The translations under genes were made by a program, and so were the position numbers. Source: an uncultured Rhodobacterales bacterium (GTDB lineage Bacteria > Pseudomonadota > Alphaproteobacteria > Rhodobacterales > Rhodobacteraceae). Taken from it: a stretch of DNA of 24,512 nucleotides. Below the pieces are notes generated by a model. It searched no databases. It worked only from the letters and a program-made list of their open reading frames with translations, and had not been told where the DNA came from. The stretch spans positions 1-24,512 of the forward strand of contig CALCGO010000451.1 of the NCBI GenBank assembly GCA_937901055.1. The letters are read 5' to 3'. Positions 15,328 to 22,480 of this stretch are shown here, piece after piece (the first letter of the stretch is position 1; each line of letters opens with the position of its first letter).

Positions 15328-15599
15328 CCGAGTACGCACTAGTGGAATGCTTATCCAACTCCAAGGTATTCTCGATATTTGGATTGATCCTAGATATTGT
15401 GGGGATAGGTCTTCTATTCCGGTTCCAGGTGGATAGAAATCAACACTTGTCTCCGGAGGGGCACATATCACTAGCTTTGGCAGGGTCAGATCAAGGCGAA
15501 GCTAGGAAGTGGCATCTCTATCGAAAGCTAACGTGGCTTGGGTTCACTCTATTAATTGTAGGCTTTAGCTTGCAGTTGGTTGGAACGATTTTAGCTTAG
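15324..15599 (+). CDS. Small two-helix membrane protein inserted between pheS and pheT (91 aa)
   Basis: This is a 91-aa protein I do not recognise. It has two predicted membrane helices (about residues 15-33, VFSIFGLILDIVGIGLLF, and 70-89, LGFTLLIVGFSLQLVGTIL), joined by a polar loop of about 35 residues. The second helix is preceded by a WHLYRKL stretch. Translation is coupled to pheS: ATGA overlap, with GGAGG (15310-15314) 9 nt upstream inside pheS. By hand count the stretch 15361-15600 is about 45% GC (109 of 240), well below the neighbours, and it uses ATA, TTA and CTA codons rare around it. This suggests recent acquisition. Confidence 0.72.
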   Translation: MTEYALVECLSNSKVFSIFGLILDIVGIGLLFRFQVDRNQHLSPEGHISLALAGSDQGEARKWHLYRKLTWLGFTLLIVGFSLQLVGTILA

Positions 15600-15609
15600 G
15601 TGTAACAAA

Positions 15610-15681
15610 ATGAAGCTCACATGCTCCTACCAAAAAATCAAACTCGATGCTGATGCAGCGCTCGACGAGGTATCGCGGTGA
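15610..15681 (+). pseudogene. 23-codon ORF resembling the pheT N-terminus (probable duplicated remnant)
   Basis: ATG at 15610 to TGA at 15679-15681 encodes a 23-residue peptide starting MKLTCSYQKIKL and ending AALDEVSR. The real PheT begins MKFTLSWLKTHL and continues ATLDEIT. Aligned without gaps from the Met, 10 of 23 residues are identical and several others are conservative. At DNA level about 44 of 69 positions match, including an identical CGCTCGACGAG run in each copy. Its TGA overlaps the GTG start of the GNAT gene (GTGA), so, if translated, it may couple that gene to the upstream transcript. It may be a relic of the event that placed genes between pheS and pheT, or a functional leader peptide; chance resemblance is not excluded. 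Confidence 0.5.
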
Positions 15682-16181
15682 CTCGACGCTCTGTTGAATA
15701 TTACACTGGGTGGAAGCCCGGCCTAATCGGGGAAATTGCGTCCAGCCACGCGCGGTATTACGCTGCCGAGTGGGGGTTTGGATTGCCTTTCGAAACTAAA
15801 GTTGCAGGGGAGTCTGCCGCGTTTTTCGACCGTTTGTCCGACAGTGATCTTGCATTGTCGGCATGGGCTGGCGACGAATTCCTAGGCTCTTTGATAATTG
15901 ACGGAAATGACCCGAGCGCGAAACCCGACCAAAGCCATTTGCGTTGGTTTATTGTGGTTGATCAGGGTCGTGGCGTTGGGCGTGCTTTGATGGAACGCGC
16001 AATGCTATTTGTCGATCAGGCGAAAACACAATGCTTTTTAACCACGTTTCGCGGGCTGGATCAGGCACGCGGGCTATACGAAAAATTCGGGTTTAACCTG
16101 ACAACAGAAATTGAATCCGTGACATGGGGCGTGACCGTTAACGAACAACGGTTCGATCGACCCGCAAGGAGTACACTATGA
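15678..16181 (+). CDS. GNAT family N-acetyltransferase
   Basis: This 167-aa protein has the Gcn5-related acetyltransferase fold. The acetyl-CoA pyrophosphate loop is VVDQGRGVGRALMERAM (R/Q-x-x-G-x-G/A type) near residues 94-110, preceded by the beta-4 strand LRWFIV and followed by LDQARGLYEKFGFN near 127-140. The opening GWKPGLIGEIASSHARYYAAEWGFG resembles the acetyltransferase half of MarR-GNAT two-domain regulators, but no MarR DNA-binding domain is present. The substrate is unknown. The GTG start at 15678 has GAGG (15667-15670) 7 nt upstream and overlaps the stop of the 23-codon ORF. Its TGA overlaps the pheT ATG (ATGA). It is therefore embedded in the pheS-pheT transcript. Confidence 0.88.
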   Translation: MTRRSVEYYTGWKPGLIGEIASSHARYYAAEWGFGLPFETKVAGESAAFFDRLSDSDLALSAWAGDEFLGSLIIDGNDPSAKPDQSHLRWFIVVDQGRGVGRALMERAMLFVDQAKTQCFLTTFRGLDQARGLYEKFGFNLTTEIESVTWGVTVNEQRFDRPARSTL

Positions 16182-18592
16182 AATTCACACTCTCATGGCT
16201 TAAAACCCACCTCGAAACGCAAGCTACGCTCGACGAGATTACGTATGCCCTGACCGACCTCGGTCTTGAGGTTGAAGGGGTCGAGAACCCCGCCGACAGT
16301 TTGGGCGATTTCCGCCTTTGTCGCGTGATCGAGGCTGTCCAGCACCCCAACGCCGACCGCTTGCGTCTGTGCCGTGTGGAAACCTATCCCGATGGTCCCG
16401 ATGGCCGGACGGAAGAGGTTCAGGTGGTTTGTGGTGCCCCGAATGCGCGAACCGGCTTGGTTGGCGTTTTCGCCCCCGTTGGCTCCTATGTGCCCGGCAT
16501 CGACATGACCCTGAAGGCCGGCGTTATTCGTGACGTTGAAAGCCACGGTATGTTGTGTTCGGAACGCGAGCTAATGGTTTCAGACGAGCACGACGGTATT
16601 ATTGATCTGCCCGAAGATGCCCCGCTTGGTGCACGCTTCATTGACTATGCTGAACGCAACGACCCTGTGATCGACATCGCGATCACGCCAAACCGTCCTG
16701 ATGCGTTGGGTATTCGCGGCGTGGCGCGTGACTTGGCCGCCCGTGGTTTGGGAACGTTGAAACCAGCGCCCGTTGAGGTGGTTAATGGATCATTCGACAG
16801 CCCGATCAATGTTTCTATTGATGCGGATGTTCAGGAAAAGGGCTGCCCTGTATTTTACGGCCGTGTGATCAGAGATGTGAAAAACGGTCCGAGCCCGCAG
16901 TGGCTGCAAGACCAGATACGCGCGATTGGTTTGCGTCCGATCTCGGCACTGGTGGATATCACCAACTTCATGACCTACGACCGCAACCGCCCGCTGCACG
17001 TGTTTGATGTGGCCAAGGTGAACGGTGATTTGCGCGTGCAGTTCGCTGAAGGTGGCGAGGCGCTGGTCGCGCTGGACGACAAGGAATACACCTTGGACGC
17101 TGGCATGATGGCGATCAGCGATGACAACGGTGTCGAAAGCATTGCCGGCATTATGGGCGGTTTGGCTTCGGGTTGTACCGAGGAGACCACCGACGTGTTC
17201 CTTGAAAGTGCTTATTGGGACCCGATCACAACAGCGATGTCTGGTCGTAAACTGAAAATTAACTCCGATGCGCGATACCGTTTTGAACGCGGTGTTGATC
17301 CGGCGTTCACGGGTGAAGGTTTGGAAATGGCAACGCAAATGATCCTTGATCTTTGCGGTGGCGAGGCCTCGAACGTGGTGGTTGCGGGTGAAACGCCCGA
17401 TACCAGCCGTGCGTATCAGCTTGATCCGGCGCGGGTGGTTAGCCTCGTTGGAATGGAAATCTCGCGCGATGAGCAGGTGCGGATTCTGGCTGATCTGGGA
17501 TTTGAAGCGCGTGACAAGGATTACACGCTGGAGGTGTCCGTACCAAGCTGGCGGCCTGACGTGCATGGCGAGGCAGACCTGATCGAGGAAATCGCGCGCG
17601 TAGCGTCGTTAACCAAACTGGTTGGGGTACCGATGCCGCGACCATCCACGGGTGTTATGAAGGCAGTATTAACGCCTATGCAGAAACGCCAAGGTATGGT
17701 GCGACGCACGATTGCAGCGCTGGGGTATAATGAATGCGTGACCTATAGTTTCATCGACAAGGCTTCGGCTGAATTGTTCGGCGGCGGTTCTGACTGCGTG
17801 ATGCTGGGCAACCCGATTTCGTCGGAAATGAGCCACATGCGCCCGACCTTGTTGCCAAGCCTGTTGCAGGCGGCGGCGAAGAACCAAGCGCGCGGTTTCG
17901 CCGATGTCTCGTTGTTCGAAGTCGGGCAGGGGTTTGAGGGTGGTGAGCCTGAAGATCAGAAGGTTCTGGCTGGTGGAGTGCGGATCGGTTCGACAACCCC
18001 GCGCAATGCTTATGGCACTAACCGCAATGTCGATCTGTATGACGCCAAAGCTGATGCTGAAGCTGCGCTAGCGGCAATCGGTGCACCAGTTGATCGCTTG
18101 ATGGTGATGCGAAATGCGCCAGAGTGGTTCCACCCGGGTCGCTCCGCAGTGCTTAGTCTTGGGCCGAAGAACCCGTTGGCGGCGTTTGGTGAGTTGCACC
18201 CGAAGGTGTTGGCAGCGATGGACGTAAAAGGCCCGGCCGTGGCCTTCACGTTGTTCCTTGAGAATGCACCGTTCCCGAAGGCCAAAACCAAAACGCGCCC
18301 AGCTTTGAAGGTCTCGGATTTTCAGGCGGTCGAGCGGGACTTTGCCTTCGTTGTTGACGCTGACATCGAGGTTGAGGCTTTGTTGAAAGCGGCTAACGGT
18401 GCGGATAAGAAGTTGATTGACGCGGTAAGCCTGTTTGATGTGTTCCACATGGAAGACGCCAAGAAATCCGTGGCGATATCGGTGCGTATTCAGCCAATCG
18501 CGGGCACGTTGACGGATAAAGAGATTGATGCGATTTCCGAACAGGTTATTGCCAAAGTAACCAAAGCCACCGGCGGTGTATTGAGAGGATAA
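16178..18592 (+). CDS. pheT: Phenylalanyl-tRNA synthetase beta subunit
   Basis: This 804-aa non-catalytic subunit of PheRS recognises tRNA-Phe and carries the editing site. Domains in order: N-terminal fold, the OB-type tRNA-binding domain (about 40-150, with VIEAVQHPNADRLRLCRV and VVCGAPNAR), B3/B4 editing domain (about 205-370), B5 (about 400-480), the catalytic-like module with RRTIAALGYNECVTYSF, and the C-terminal ferredoxin-fold anticodon-binding domain (about 710-803, FQAVERDFAFVVDADIEVEALL). The length is canonical. AAGGAG lies 7 nt before the ATG at 16178, which overlaps the GNAT stop. The partner pheS is separated by foreign-looking genes but lies in the same orientation with coupled overlaps, so co-expression is probably retained. 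Confidence 0.98.
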   Translation: MKFTLSWLKTHLETQATLDEITYALTDLGLEVEGVENPADSLGDFRLCRVIEAVQHPNADRLRLCRVETYPDGPDGRTEEVQVVCGAPNARTGLVGVFAPVGSYVPGIDMTLKAGVIRDVESHGMLCSERELMVSDEHDGIIDLPEDAPLGARFIDYAERNDPVIDIAITPNRPDALGIRGVARDLAARGLGTLKPAPVEVVNGSFDSPINVSIDADVQEKGCPVFYGRVIRDVKNGPSPQWLQDQIRAIGLRPISALVDITNFMTYDRNRPLHVFDVAKVNGDLRVQFAEGGEALVALDDKEYTLDAGMMAISDDNGVESIAGIMGGLASGCTEETTDVFLESAYWDPITTAMSGRKLKINSDARYRFERGVDPAFTGEGLEMATQMILDLCGGEASNVVVAGETPDTSRAYQLDPARVVSLVGMEISRDEQVRILADLGFEARDKDYTLEVSVPSWRPDVHGEADLIEEIARVASLTKLVGVPMPRPSTGVMKAVLTPMQKRQGMVRRTIAALGYNECVTYSFIDKASAELFGGGSDCVMLGNPISSEMSHMRPTLLPSLLQAAAKNQARGFADVSLFEVGQGFEGGEPEDQKVLAGGVRIGSTTPRNAYGTNRNVDLYDAKADAEAALAAIGAPVDRLMVMRNAPEWFHPGRSAVLSLGPKNPLAAFGELHPKVLAAMDVKGPAVAFTLFLENAPFPKAKTKTRPALKVSDFQAVERDFAFVVDADIEVEALLKAANGADKKLIDAVSLFDVFHMEDAKKSVAISVRIQPIAGTLTDKEIDAISEQVIAKVTKATGGVLRG

Positions 18593-18595
18593 GCT

Positions 18596-19051
18596 ATGAC
18601 GTTAAAAGTATATCTATCAGGCGAGATTCACACGAATTGGCGTGAGGAGATCATGCAAGGCACGGCGGAAGCTGGCCTTGATGTGCGGTTCTCTGCTCCG
18701 GTTACGGATCACGATGCCTCGGACGATTGTGGTGTCGCGATAATGGGGCCCGAGGAAAACAAGTTCTGGCATGATCGTAAGGGCGCGCAGCTGAACGCTA
18801 TTCGCACGCGTAAGGGGATCGCGGATGCCGACGTTGTCGTTGTGCGCTTCGGCGATAAGTACAAGCAGTGGAATGCGGCGTTCGACGCGGGCGTAGCCTC
18901 TGCGCTGGGCAAATCGTTGATCGTTTTGCATGGACCTGAACACCAGCACCCGCTGAAAGAGGTTGATGCAGCGGCTTTGGCTGTGGCCGAGCATCCGGCG
19001 CAAGTTGTGCAAATGCTGACTTACGTATTAAACGGAGCGCTGCCGGAATAA
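18596..19051 (+). CDS. YtoQ family protein (nucleoside 2-deoxyribosyltransferase-like)
   Basis: This 151-aa protein resembles the YtoQ family, distantly related to nucleoside 2-deoxyribosyltransferases. The N-terminus VYLSGEIHTNWREEI, the middle ENKFWHDRKGAQLNAIRTRKGIADADVVVVRFGDKYKQWNAAFDAG, and IVLHGPEHQHPLKEVD are the recognisable blocks. The biochemical function of the family is not settled, so I assign none. It starts 3 nt after the pheT stop with GAGAGG about 7 nt before its ATG, so it belongs to the same transcript. A strong hairpin spans its stop codon, which faces the end of the glutathione transferase gene. Confidence 0.85.
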   Translation: MTLKVYLSGEIHTNWREEIMQGTAEAGLDVRFSAPVTDHDASDDCGVAIMGPEENKFWHDRKGAQLNAIRTRKGIADADVVVVRFGDKYKQWNAAFDAGVASALGKSLIVLHGPEHQHPLKEVDAAALAVAEHPAQVVQMLTYVLNGALPE

Positions 19052-19063
19052 CCGGAGCGCCCC
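19034..19063. terminator. Strong hairpin at the ytoQ stop, between convergent genes
   Basis: GCGCT (19037-19041), a bulged G, and CCGG (19043-19046) pair with CCGG (19052-19055) and AGCGC (19056-19060) around the loop AATAA. GG/CC at 19034-19035 and 19062-19063 extend the stem past one mismatch. The TAA stop (19049-19051) sits in the loop. No T run follows on either strand, so it may slow or stabilise transcript ends rather than act as a classical terminator. Confidence 0.45.
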
Positions 19064-19069
19064 GAATTC

Positions 19070-19774
19070 CTAATCCCGTGCCGGTGTACTAATGCCGATC
19101 TGCGAAGCAGGTCGCGCTTCACAGCGTTTGTACCATTCGCGAACCCTCGGGAAGTCATCGGTTCCAACCAGATCACCTGCGGCGTAGAACCCGTCAACGG
19201 TGCGAACCCATGGCCAAAGGGCAAGATCGGCGATGGTGTATTCATCACCAACAAAATATTCGCGCCCTTCAAGGCGAGCTTCCATGACTTCAAACAAGCG
19301 GGTAGCTTCGTCAACGTAGCGGTCACGCGGGCGTTTATCCTCAAACGCGGCACCTGCAAATTTATGGAAAAATCCGAGCTGGCCAAGCATTGGGCCAACG
19401 CCGCCCATCTGGAACATTAGCCACTGGGTTACTTCCCATTTTTCGCGCGCAGTAGATGGCATTAATTTGCCGCTCTTTTCAGCCAAATAGAGCAGGATCG
19501 CGCCACTTTCGAAAACCGCGATTGGCTTTCCATCTGGTCCGTCAGGGTCAAGGATAGCGGGAATTTTGTTATTCGGGCTAAGGGAAATGAACTCGGGTGT
19601 CATTTGATCATCTGTCGCGAAGTTTACGAGGTGTGCCTCGTAAGGCAGCCCCATTTCTTCTAGTGCGGCTGAAACTTTAATGCCGTTCGGTGTCGGCAAA
19701 GAGTACAACTGGATGCGGTCTGGATGTTCTGCTGGCCAGCGTTTGGTGATGGAGAATTCTGAAAGATCAGCCAT
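19070..19774 (-). CDS. Glutathione transferase, YfcG / nu-class-like
   Basis: This 234-aa cytoplasmic protein is a thioredoxin-fold plus all-helical glutathione transferase. The glutathione-site segments are YSLPTPNGIKVSAALEEMGLPYE, SPNNKIPAILD and FESGAILLYLAEKSG; the run WLMFQMGGVGPMLGQLGFF and YTIADLALWPWV in the helical domain follow E. coli YfcG closely. As in YfcG, the active site has TPN rather than a catalytic Ser or Cys; YfcG acts mainly as a glutathione-dependent disulfide reductase (known), so that activity is inferred here. The ATG at 19774 has AGGA 8 nt upstream. Earlier in-frame starts up to 19822 are less well supported. It is convergent with ytoQ and divergent from mscL. Confidence 0.9.
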   Translation of the reverse strand: MADLSEFSITKRWPAEHPDRIQLYSLPTPNGIKVSAALEEMGLPYEAHLVNFATDDQMTPEFISLSPNNKIPAILDPDGPDGKPIAVFESGAILLYLAEKSGKLMPSTAREKWEVTQWLMFQMGGVGPMLGQLGFFHKFAGAAFEDKRPRDRYVDEATRLFEVMEARLEGREYFVGDEYTIADLALWPWVRTVDGFYAAGDLVGTDDFPRVREWYKRCEARPASQIGISTPARD

Positions 19775-19894
19775 ATAAATGTTCCTGTTCATTATTGTTA
19801 TCAAGTCAACGTAGGCATTCACTTGGACTTAATCAATTCATCCGAAAGGAAATATATTGTCCTGAAAAATAGAAGAATCGAGCAGTGAAACTAA

Positions 19895-19924
19895 TTGGCA
19901 GAAATACGTAAACTTCTGTAGTGT
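19895..19924 (+). promoter_or_regulatory. Candidate mscL promoter
   Basis: TTGGCA (19895-19900, five of six to the -35 consensus) and TAGTGT (19919-19924, three of six to the -10) are 18 nt apart, about 30 nt before the mscL start. A small inverted repeat AGTGT-TCCG-ACACT (19920-19933) overlaps the -10 region. Weak evidence, by eye. Confidence 0.25.
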
Positions 19925-19954
19925 TCCGACACTGAAACCAAAATGGGGAAAATA

Positions 19955-20383
19955 ATGCTAAAAGAATTTAAAGACTTTATTGCCAAGGGAAATGTCATGG
20001 ACATGGCCGTCGGTATCATCATCGGAGCAGCGTTTACTGCGATCGTTAAGTCGATGGTTGCCGATTTGATTAATCCGTTTATCAGCCTATTCACCGGCGG
20101 GATAGATTTCATGAATCTGTTTGTCGTTCTGGGCGAAGGCGAGTTTGCCACTTTGGCCGCCGCCCAAGAGGCAGGCGTCGCGACGTTCGCCTATGGCTCG
20201 TTCATCATGGCGGTGATCAATTTCCTGATCATAGCGTTCGTGGTGTTCATGCTGGTTAAGGGTGTTAACAAAGCCAAGGATGCAGCCGAGGGCGAAAAAG
20301 AGCCAGAGGCAGCACCTGCGCCGAAGGGACCAACTCAGGAAGACCTGTTGGTCGAAATTCGGGACTTGCTAGCTAAAGCTTAA
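19955..20383 (+). CDS. mscL: Large-conductance mechanosensitive channel
   Basis: This 142-aa inner-membrane channel opens under membrane tension and protects against hypo-osmotic shock. The N-terminal amphipathic segment MLKEFKDFIAKGNVMDMAVG leads into TM1 (GIIIGAAFTAIVKSMVADLI) with the small-residue pore lining. A periplasmic loop of about 40 residues follows, then TM2 (GSFIMAVINFLIIAFVVFMLV), the cytoplasmic charged/Ala-Pro linker and the C-terminal bundle helix EDLLVEIRDLLAKA. The ATG at 19955 is used because GGGGA (19945-19949) lies 5 nt upstream and this gives the family's standard N-terminus. The in-frame ATG at 19943 abuts that site. A bidirectional terminator follows. Confidence 0.97.
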   Translation: MLKEFKDFIAKGNVMDMAVGIIIGAAFTAIVKSMVADLINPFISLFTGGIDFMNLFVVLGEGEFATLAAAQEAGVATFAYGSFIMAVINFLIIAFVVFMLVKGVNKAKDAAEGEKEPEAAPAPKGPTQEDLLVEIRDLLAKA

Positions 20384-20400
20384 GGTCGAACGCGTTAATG

Positions 20401-20435
20401 AAAAGGCCCGCCAGAGCAATCCGGCGGGCCTTTTT
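20401..20435. terminator. Bidirectional rho-independent terminator between mscL and ald
   Basis: AAAAGGCCCGCC (20401-20412) pairs perfectly with GGCGGGCCTTTT (20423-20434) around a 10-nt loop, giving a stem with a T run on each strand. It lies 17 nt after the mscL stop and 3 nt after the end of ald on the minus strand, so it can serve both. Confidence 0.95.
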
Positions 20436-20437
20436 GT

Positions 20438-21556
20438 TTAGATTTTCAGGGCTTCGTCAGTGGAAATATAGTCCAACCCAAGCGCTTCACCAACGGCAGC
20501 ATAGGTCAATTTGCCTGCATGCGTGTTTAGGCCGTTCATCAGATGTGGGTCCGCAGCACAAGCTTCTTTCCAGCCTTTGTTTGCCAAAGCAATCATGAAT
20601 GGCATGGTTACGTTGCCAAGGGCGATGGTCGAAGTGCGCGCAACAGCACCCGGCATATTGGCTACGCAGTAGTGCATGATACCGTCGACTTCGTAGATTG
20701 GGTCGTCATGTGTTGTGGCGTGCGATGTCTCGAAGCAACCACCTTGGTCGATGGCGACATCAACGATCGCCGCACCGGGCTTCATCGTAGAAAGCATCGC
20801 GCGGGAAACCAGTTTCGGCGCTGCCGCACCCGGAATAAGAACTGCACCGATAACCATGTCGGATTCAGCGACCAATTCAGCAGTGTTACCCTTGGAGGCG
20901 TAACGCGTTTTGAACGTTCCACCGTACACGTCGTCAAGGTAGCGCATGCGTGGCAACGACATATCGAGCACAGTTACGTCCGCGCCCATACCCGCCGCGA
21001 TTTTCGCTGCATGGGTTCCCACAACACCGCCACCGATCACAGTCACTTTAGCCGGCGCAACGCCTGGAACGCCGCCCATCAAAACGCCACGTCCACCGTT
21101 GGCTTTTTGCAAAGTCCAGCTGCCAACTTGTGGCGCCAAACGGCCTGCTACTTCGGACATTGGGGCCAGAAGGGGAAGGCCGCCCATGCGGTCTGTTACC
21201 GTTTCGTATGCAATCGCGGTGACGCCGCTTTCCAGCAAGTCAGCCGTTTGGGCCGCATCCGGTGCAAGGTGCAGATACGTGAACAGAATTTGATCTTTGC
21301 GTAATTGAGCACGCTCGGCTGGCTGCGGCTCTTTAACTTTCACGACCATTTCGGCCGTTGCGAAGATTTCTTCGGCAGTGTCAACGATGCGTGCACCGGC
21401 TGCGGTGTATTCTTCATCAGGGAAACCGGCGCCAGCGCCAGCGCCTTTCTGGATGATTACATCATGGCCGTTTGCAACGGCTTCCTGTGCGGCGGCGGGT
21501 GTAATTCCGACGCGGTATTCTTGGTTTTTGATTTCTGCTGGGCAACCTATAAGCAT
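20438..21556 (-). CDS. ald: Alanine dehydrogenase
   Basis: This 372-aa NAD-dependent enzyme interconverts L-alanine and pyruvate plus ammonia. Motifs: IGCPAEIKNQEYRVGITP at the N-terminus, the substrate-binding lysine in VVKVKEPQPAE, the catalytic-histidine region FTYLHLAPDAAQT, the Rossmann GGGVVGTHAAKIAAGMGADVTVLD, and VDVAIDQGGCFETSHATTHDDP near the active site. The frame is open to 21751, but the ATG at 21556 is chosen because GAGG is 5 nt upstream and the length then matches the 370-aa family. The longer frame would run into the divergent Lrp gene. It is divergent from an Lrp/AsnC regulator, as is common for ald genes controlled by alanine-responsive AldR-type proteins. Confidence 0.98.
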   Translation of the reverse strand: MLIGCPAEIKNQEYRVGITPAAAQEAVANGHDVIIQKGAGAGAGFPDEEYTAAGARIVDTAEEIFATAEMVVKVKEPQPAERAQLRKDQILFTYLHLAPDAAQTADLLESGVTAIAYETVTDRMGGLPLLAPMSEVAGRLAPQVGSWTLQKANGGRGVLMGGVPGVAPAKVTVIGGGVVGTHAAKIAAGMGADVTVLDMSLPRMRYLDDVYGGTFKTRYASKGNTAELVAESDMVIGAVLIPGAAAPKLVSRAMLSTMKPGAAIVDVAIDQGGCFETSHATTHDDPIYEVDGIMHYCVANMPGAVARTSTIALGNVTMPFMIALANKGWKEACAADPHLMNGLNTHAGKLTYAAVGEALGLDYISTDEALKI

Positions 21557-21611
21557 GACGACCTCGTGGTGTTGAAAGTTGAATTGAATCGACATTTGGG
21601 GGAAGTGAGAC

Positions 21612-21626
21612 GCAATTGCTTTGCAA
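21612..21626. promoter_or_regulatory. Overlapping palindromes in the ald / Lrp divergent region (candidate operator)
   Basis: GCAATTGC (21612-21619) is a perfect palindrome, and TTGC-TTT-GCAA (21616-21626) is an overlapping inverted repeat. They lie between the two divergent starts, 56 nt from ald and 73 nt from the regulator gene. A TACAAT -10-like box for the regulator is at 21676-21681. Lrp-family proteins bind such short dyads near their own promoters; the binding here is inferred. Confidence 0.35.
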
Positions 21627-21698
21627 ATACACACTAGGCAGCACCCCATTTTTCGAATAAACGTGCGTAAACTCGTACAATATTGATGGATTGGTGCA

Positions 21699-22160
21699 AT
21701 GAGTCGAATGGATACGCTCGATATCAAGATTCTGAAAGCGTTACAGCGCAAGGGCCGGATGTCTAACGCGGAGATGGCGGAAAAGGTGAACCTGTCGCCC
21801 TCGGCCTGTCATCGTCGGATACAAAGGTTGGAGGACGACGGGGTCATCCGCGATTATGTGGCGTTGCTGAATCCACGCGCAGTGGACAAGCCTTCGACCG
21901 TCTTTGTTGAAATCACGCTGTCTGGACAAGCGGATGAGCTGTTGGACGCATTTGAACGACAAGTGGCGTTAGTGCCCGATGTTTTGGAATGCCATCTAAT
22001 GGCGGGGTCCGCCGACTATTTGTTAAAAGTTATTGCGCGGGACACAGACGATTTCGCCCGTATCCATCGGCAATATTTGGCACGGCTTCCCGGGGTGGCG
22101 CAGATGCAATCCAGCTTTGCCCTGCGGACAGTCTTCAAAACAACAGCAATCCCGCTTTAG
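21699..22160 (+). CDS. Lrp/AsnC family transcriptional regulator
   Basis: This 153-aa protein has the feast/famine regulator architecture. An N-terminal winged helix-turn-helix (DTLDIKILKALQRKGRMSNAEMAEKVNLSPSACHRRIQRLEDDGVI, about 4-49) precedes a linker (VALLNPRAV) and the RAM ligand-binding domain (about 65-140, with VFVEITLSG, ECHLMAGSADYLLKVIARD and ALRTVFKTT). It is divergent from ald and so is the likely alanine-responsive activator of that gene. It is also convergent with azlDC, and Lrp-type AzlB regulates azlCD in Bacillus, so a wider amino acid role is possible. The ATG at 21699 lacks a strong Shine-Dalgarno; a second ATG at 21708 is the alternative. Its stop overlaps that of azlD by 4 nt. 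Confidence 0.95.
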   Translation: MSRMDTLDIKILKALQRKGRMSNAEMAEKVNLSPSACHRRIQRLEDDGVIRDYVALLNPRAVDKPSTVFVEITLSGQADELLDAFERQVALVPDVLECHLMAGSADYLLKVIARDTDDFARIHRQYLARLPGVAQMQSSFALRTVFKTTAIPL

Positions 22161-22480
22161 CCAAGAAGATAAAGCATCAGGTAAAGCGTCGCCATTCCAC
22201 CGAAAATTGCGCCCAAAACACTGCGAAATATACTCCCGATCAGCAGAGCCGTGGCCGCGGCTATTAGGCGGGCAGGGTCGATAGCACCATCTGTTGCTTG
22301 GGGCCATACGATTAGGGGCGCAATCAAGCCGGGCATGACCGCGACCGGAACATAACGCAGGTGCCGAGTCATCCACGAGGGTAAGTTTCGATCGCCTACC
22401 AGACCTATGAAGGAGAAGCGCAGCAGGAAAGTTCCTAAGCCGAGGAAGATGATGGTAAGCCAGATATCCAAATTGCTCAT
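22157..22480 (-). CDS. azlD: AzlD family branched-chain amino acid exporter subunit
   Basis: This 107-aa membrane protein is the small partner of AzlC. It is almost entirely hydrophobic, with three to four helices: WLTIIFLGLGTFLLRFSFIGL, the YVPVAVMPGLIAPLIVW block typical of AzlD, ARLIAAATALLIGSIF, and a C-terminal GGMATLYLMLYLL. The ATG at 22480 follows GGAGG by 7 nt and overlaps the azlC TGA (ATGA), so the two subunits are translationally coupled. AzlCD exports branched-chain amino acids and their toxic analogues such as 4-azaleucine in Bacillus (known). Its stop (22157-22159) shares bases with the stop of the convergent Lrp gene. Confidence 0.93.
   Translation of the reverse strand: MSNLDIWLTIIFLGLGTFLLRFSFIGLVGDRNLPSWMTRHLRYVPVAVMPGLIAPLIVWPQATDGAIDPARLIAAATALLIGSIFRSVLGAIFGGMATLYLMLYLLG

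Noticed and set aside
16790..17566. 258-codon open frame on the minus strand inside pheT
   Set aside because: It lies entirely within the editing and B5 domains of PheT; an Arg/His-rich composition typical of antisense translation.
20543..21304. 253-codon open frame on the plus strand inside ald
   Set aside because: Antisense shadow of alanine dehydrogenase, whose motifs on the minus strand are intact; no start signal.
21557..21751. 65-residue N-terminal extension of alanine dehydrogenase
   Set aside because: It would cover the regulatory gap and the start of the divergent Lrp gene; the 372-aa form from 21556 matches the family and has a GAGG site.
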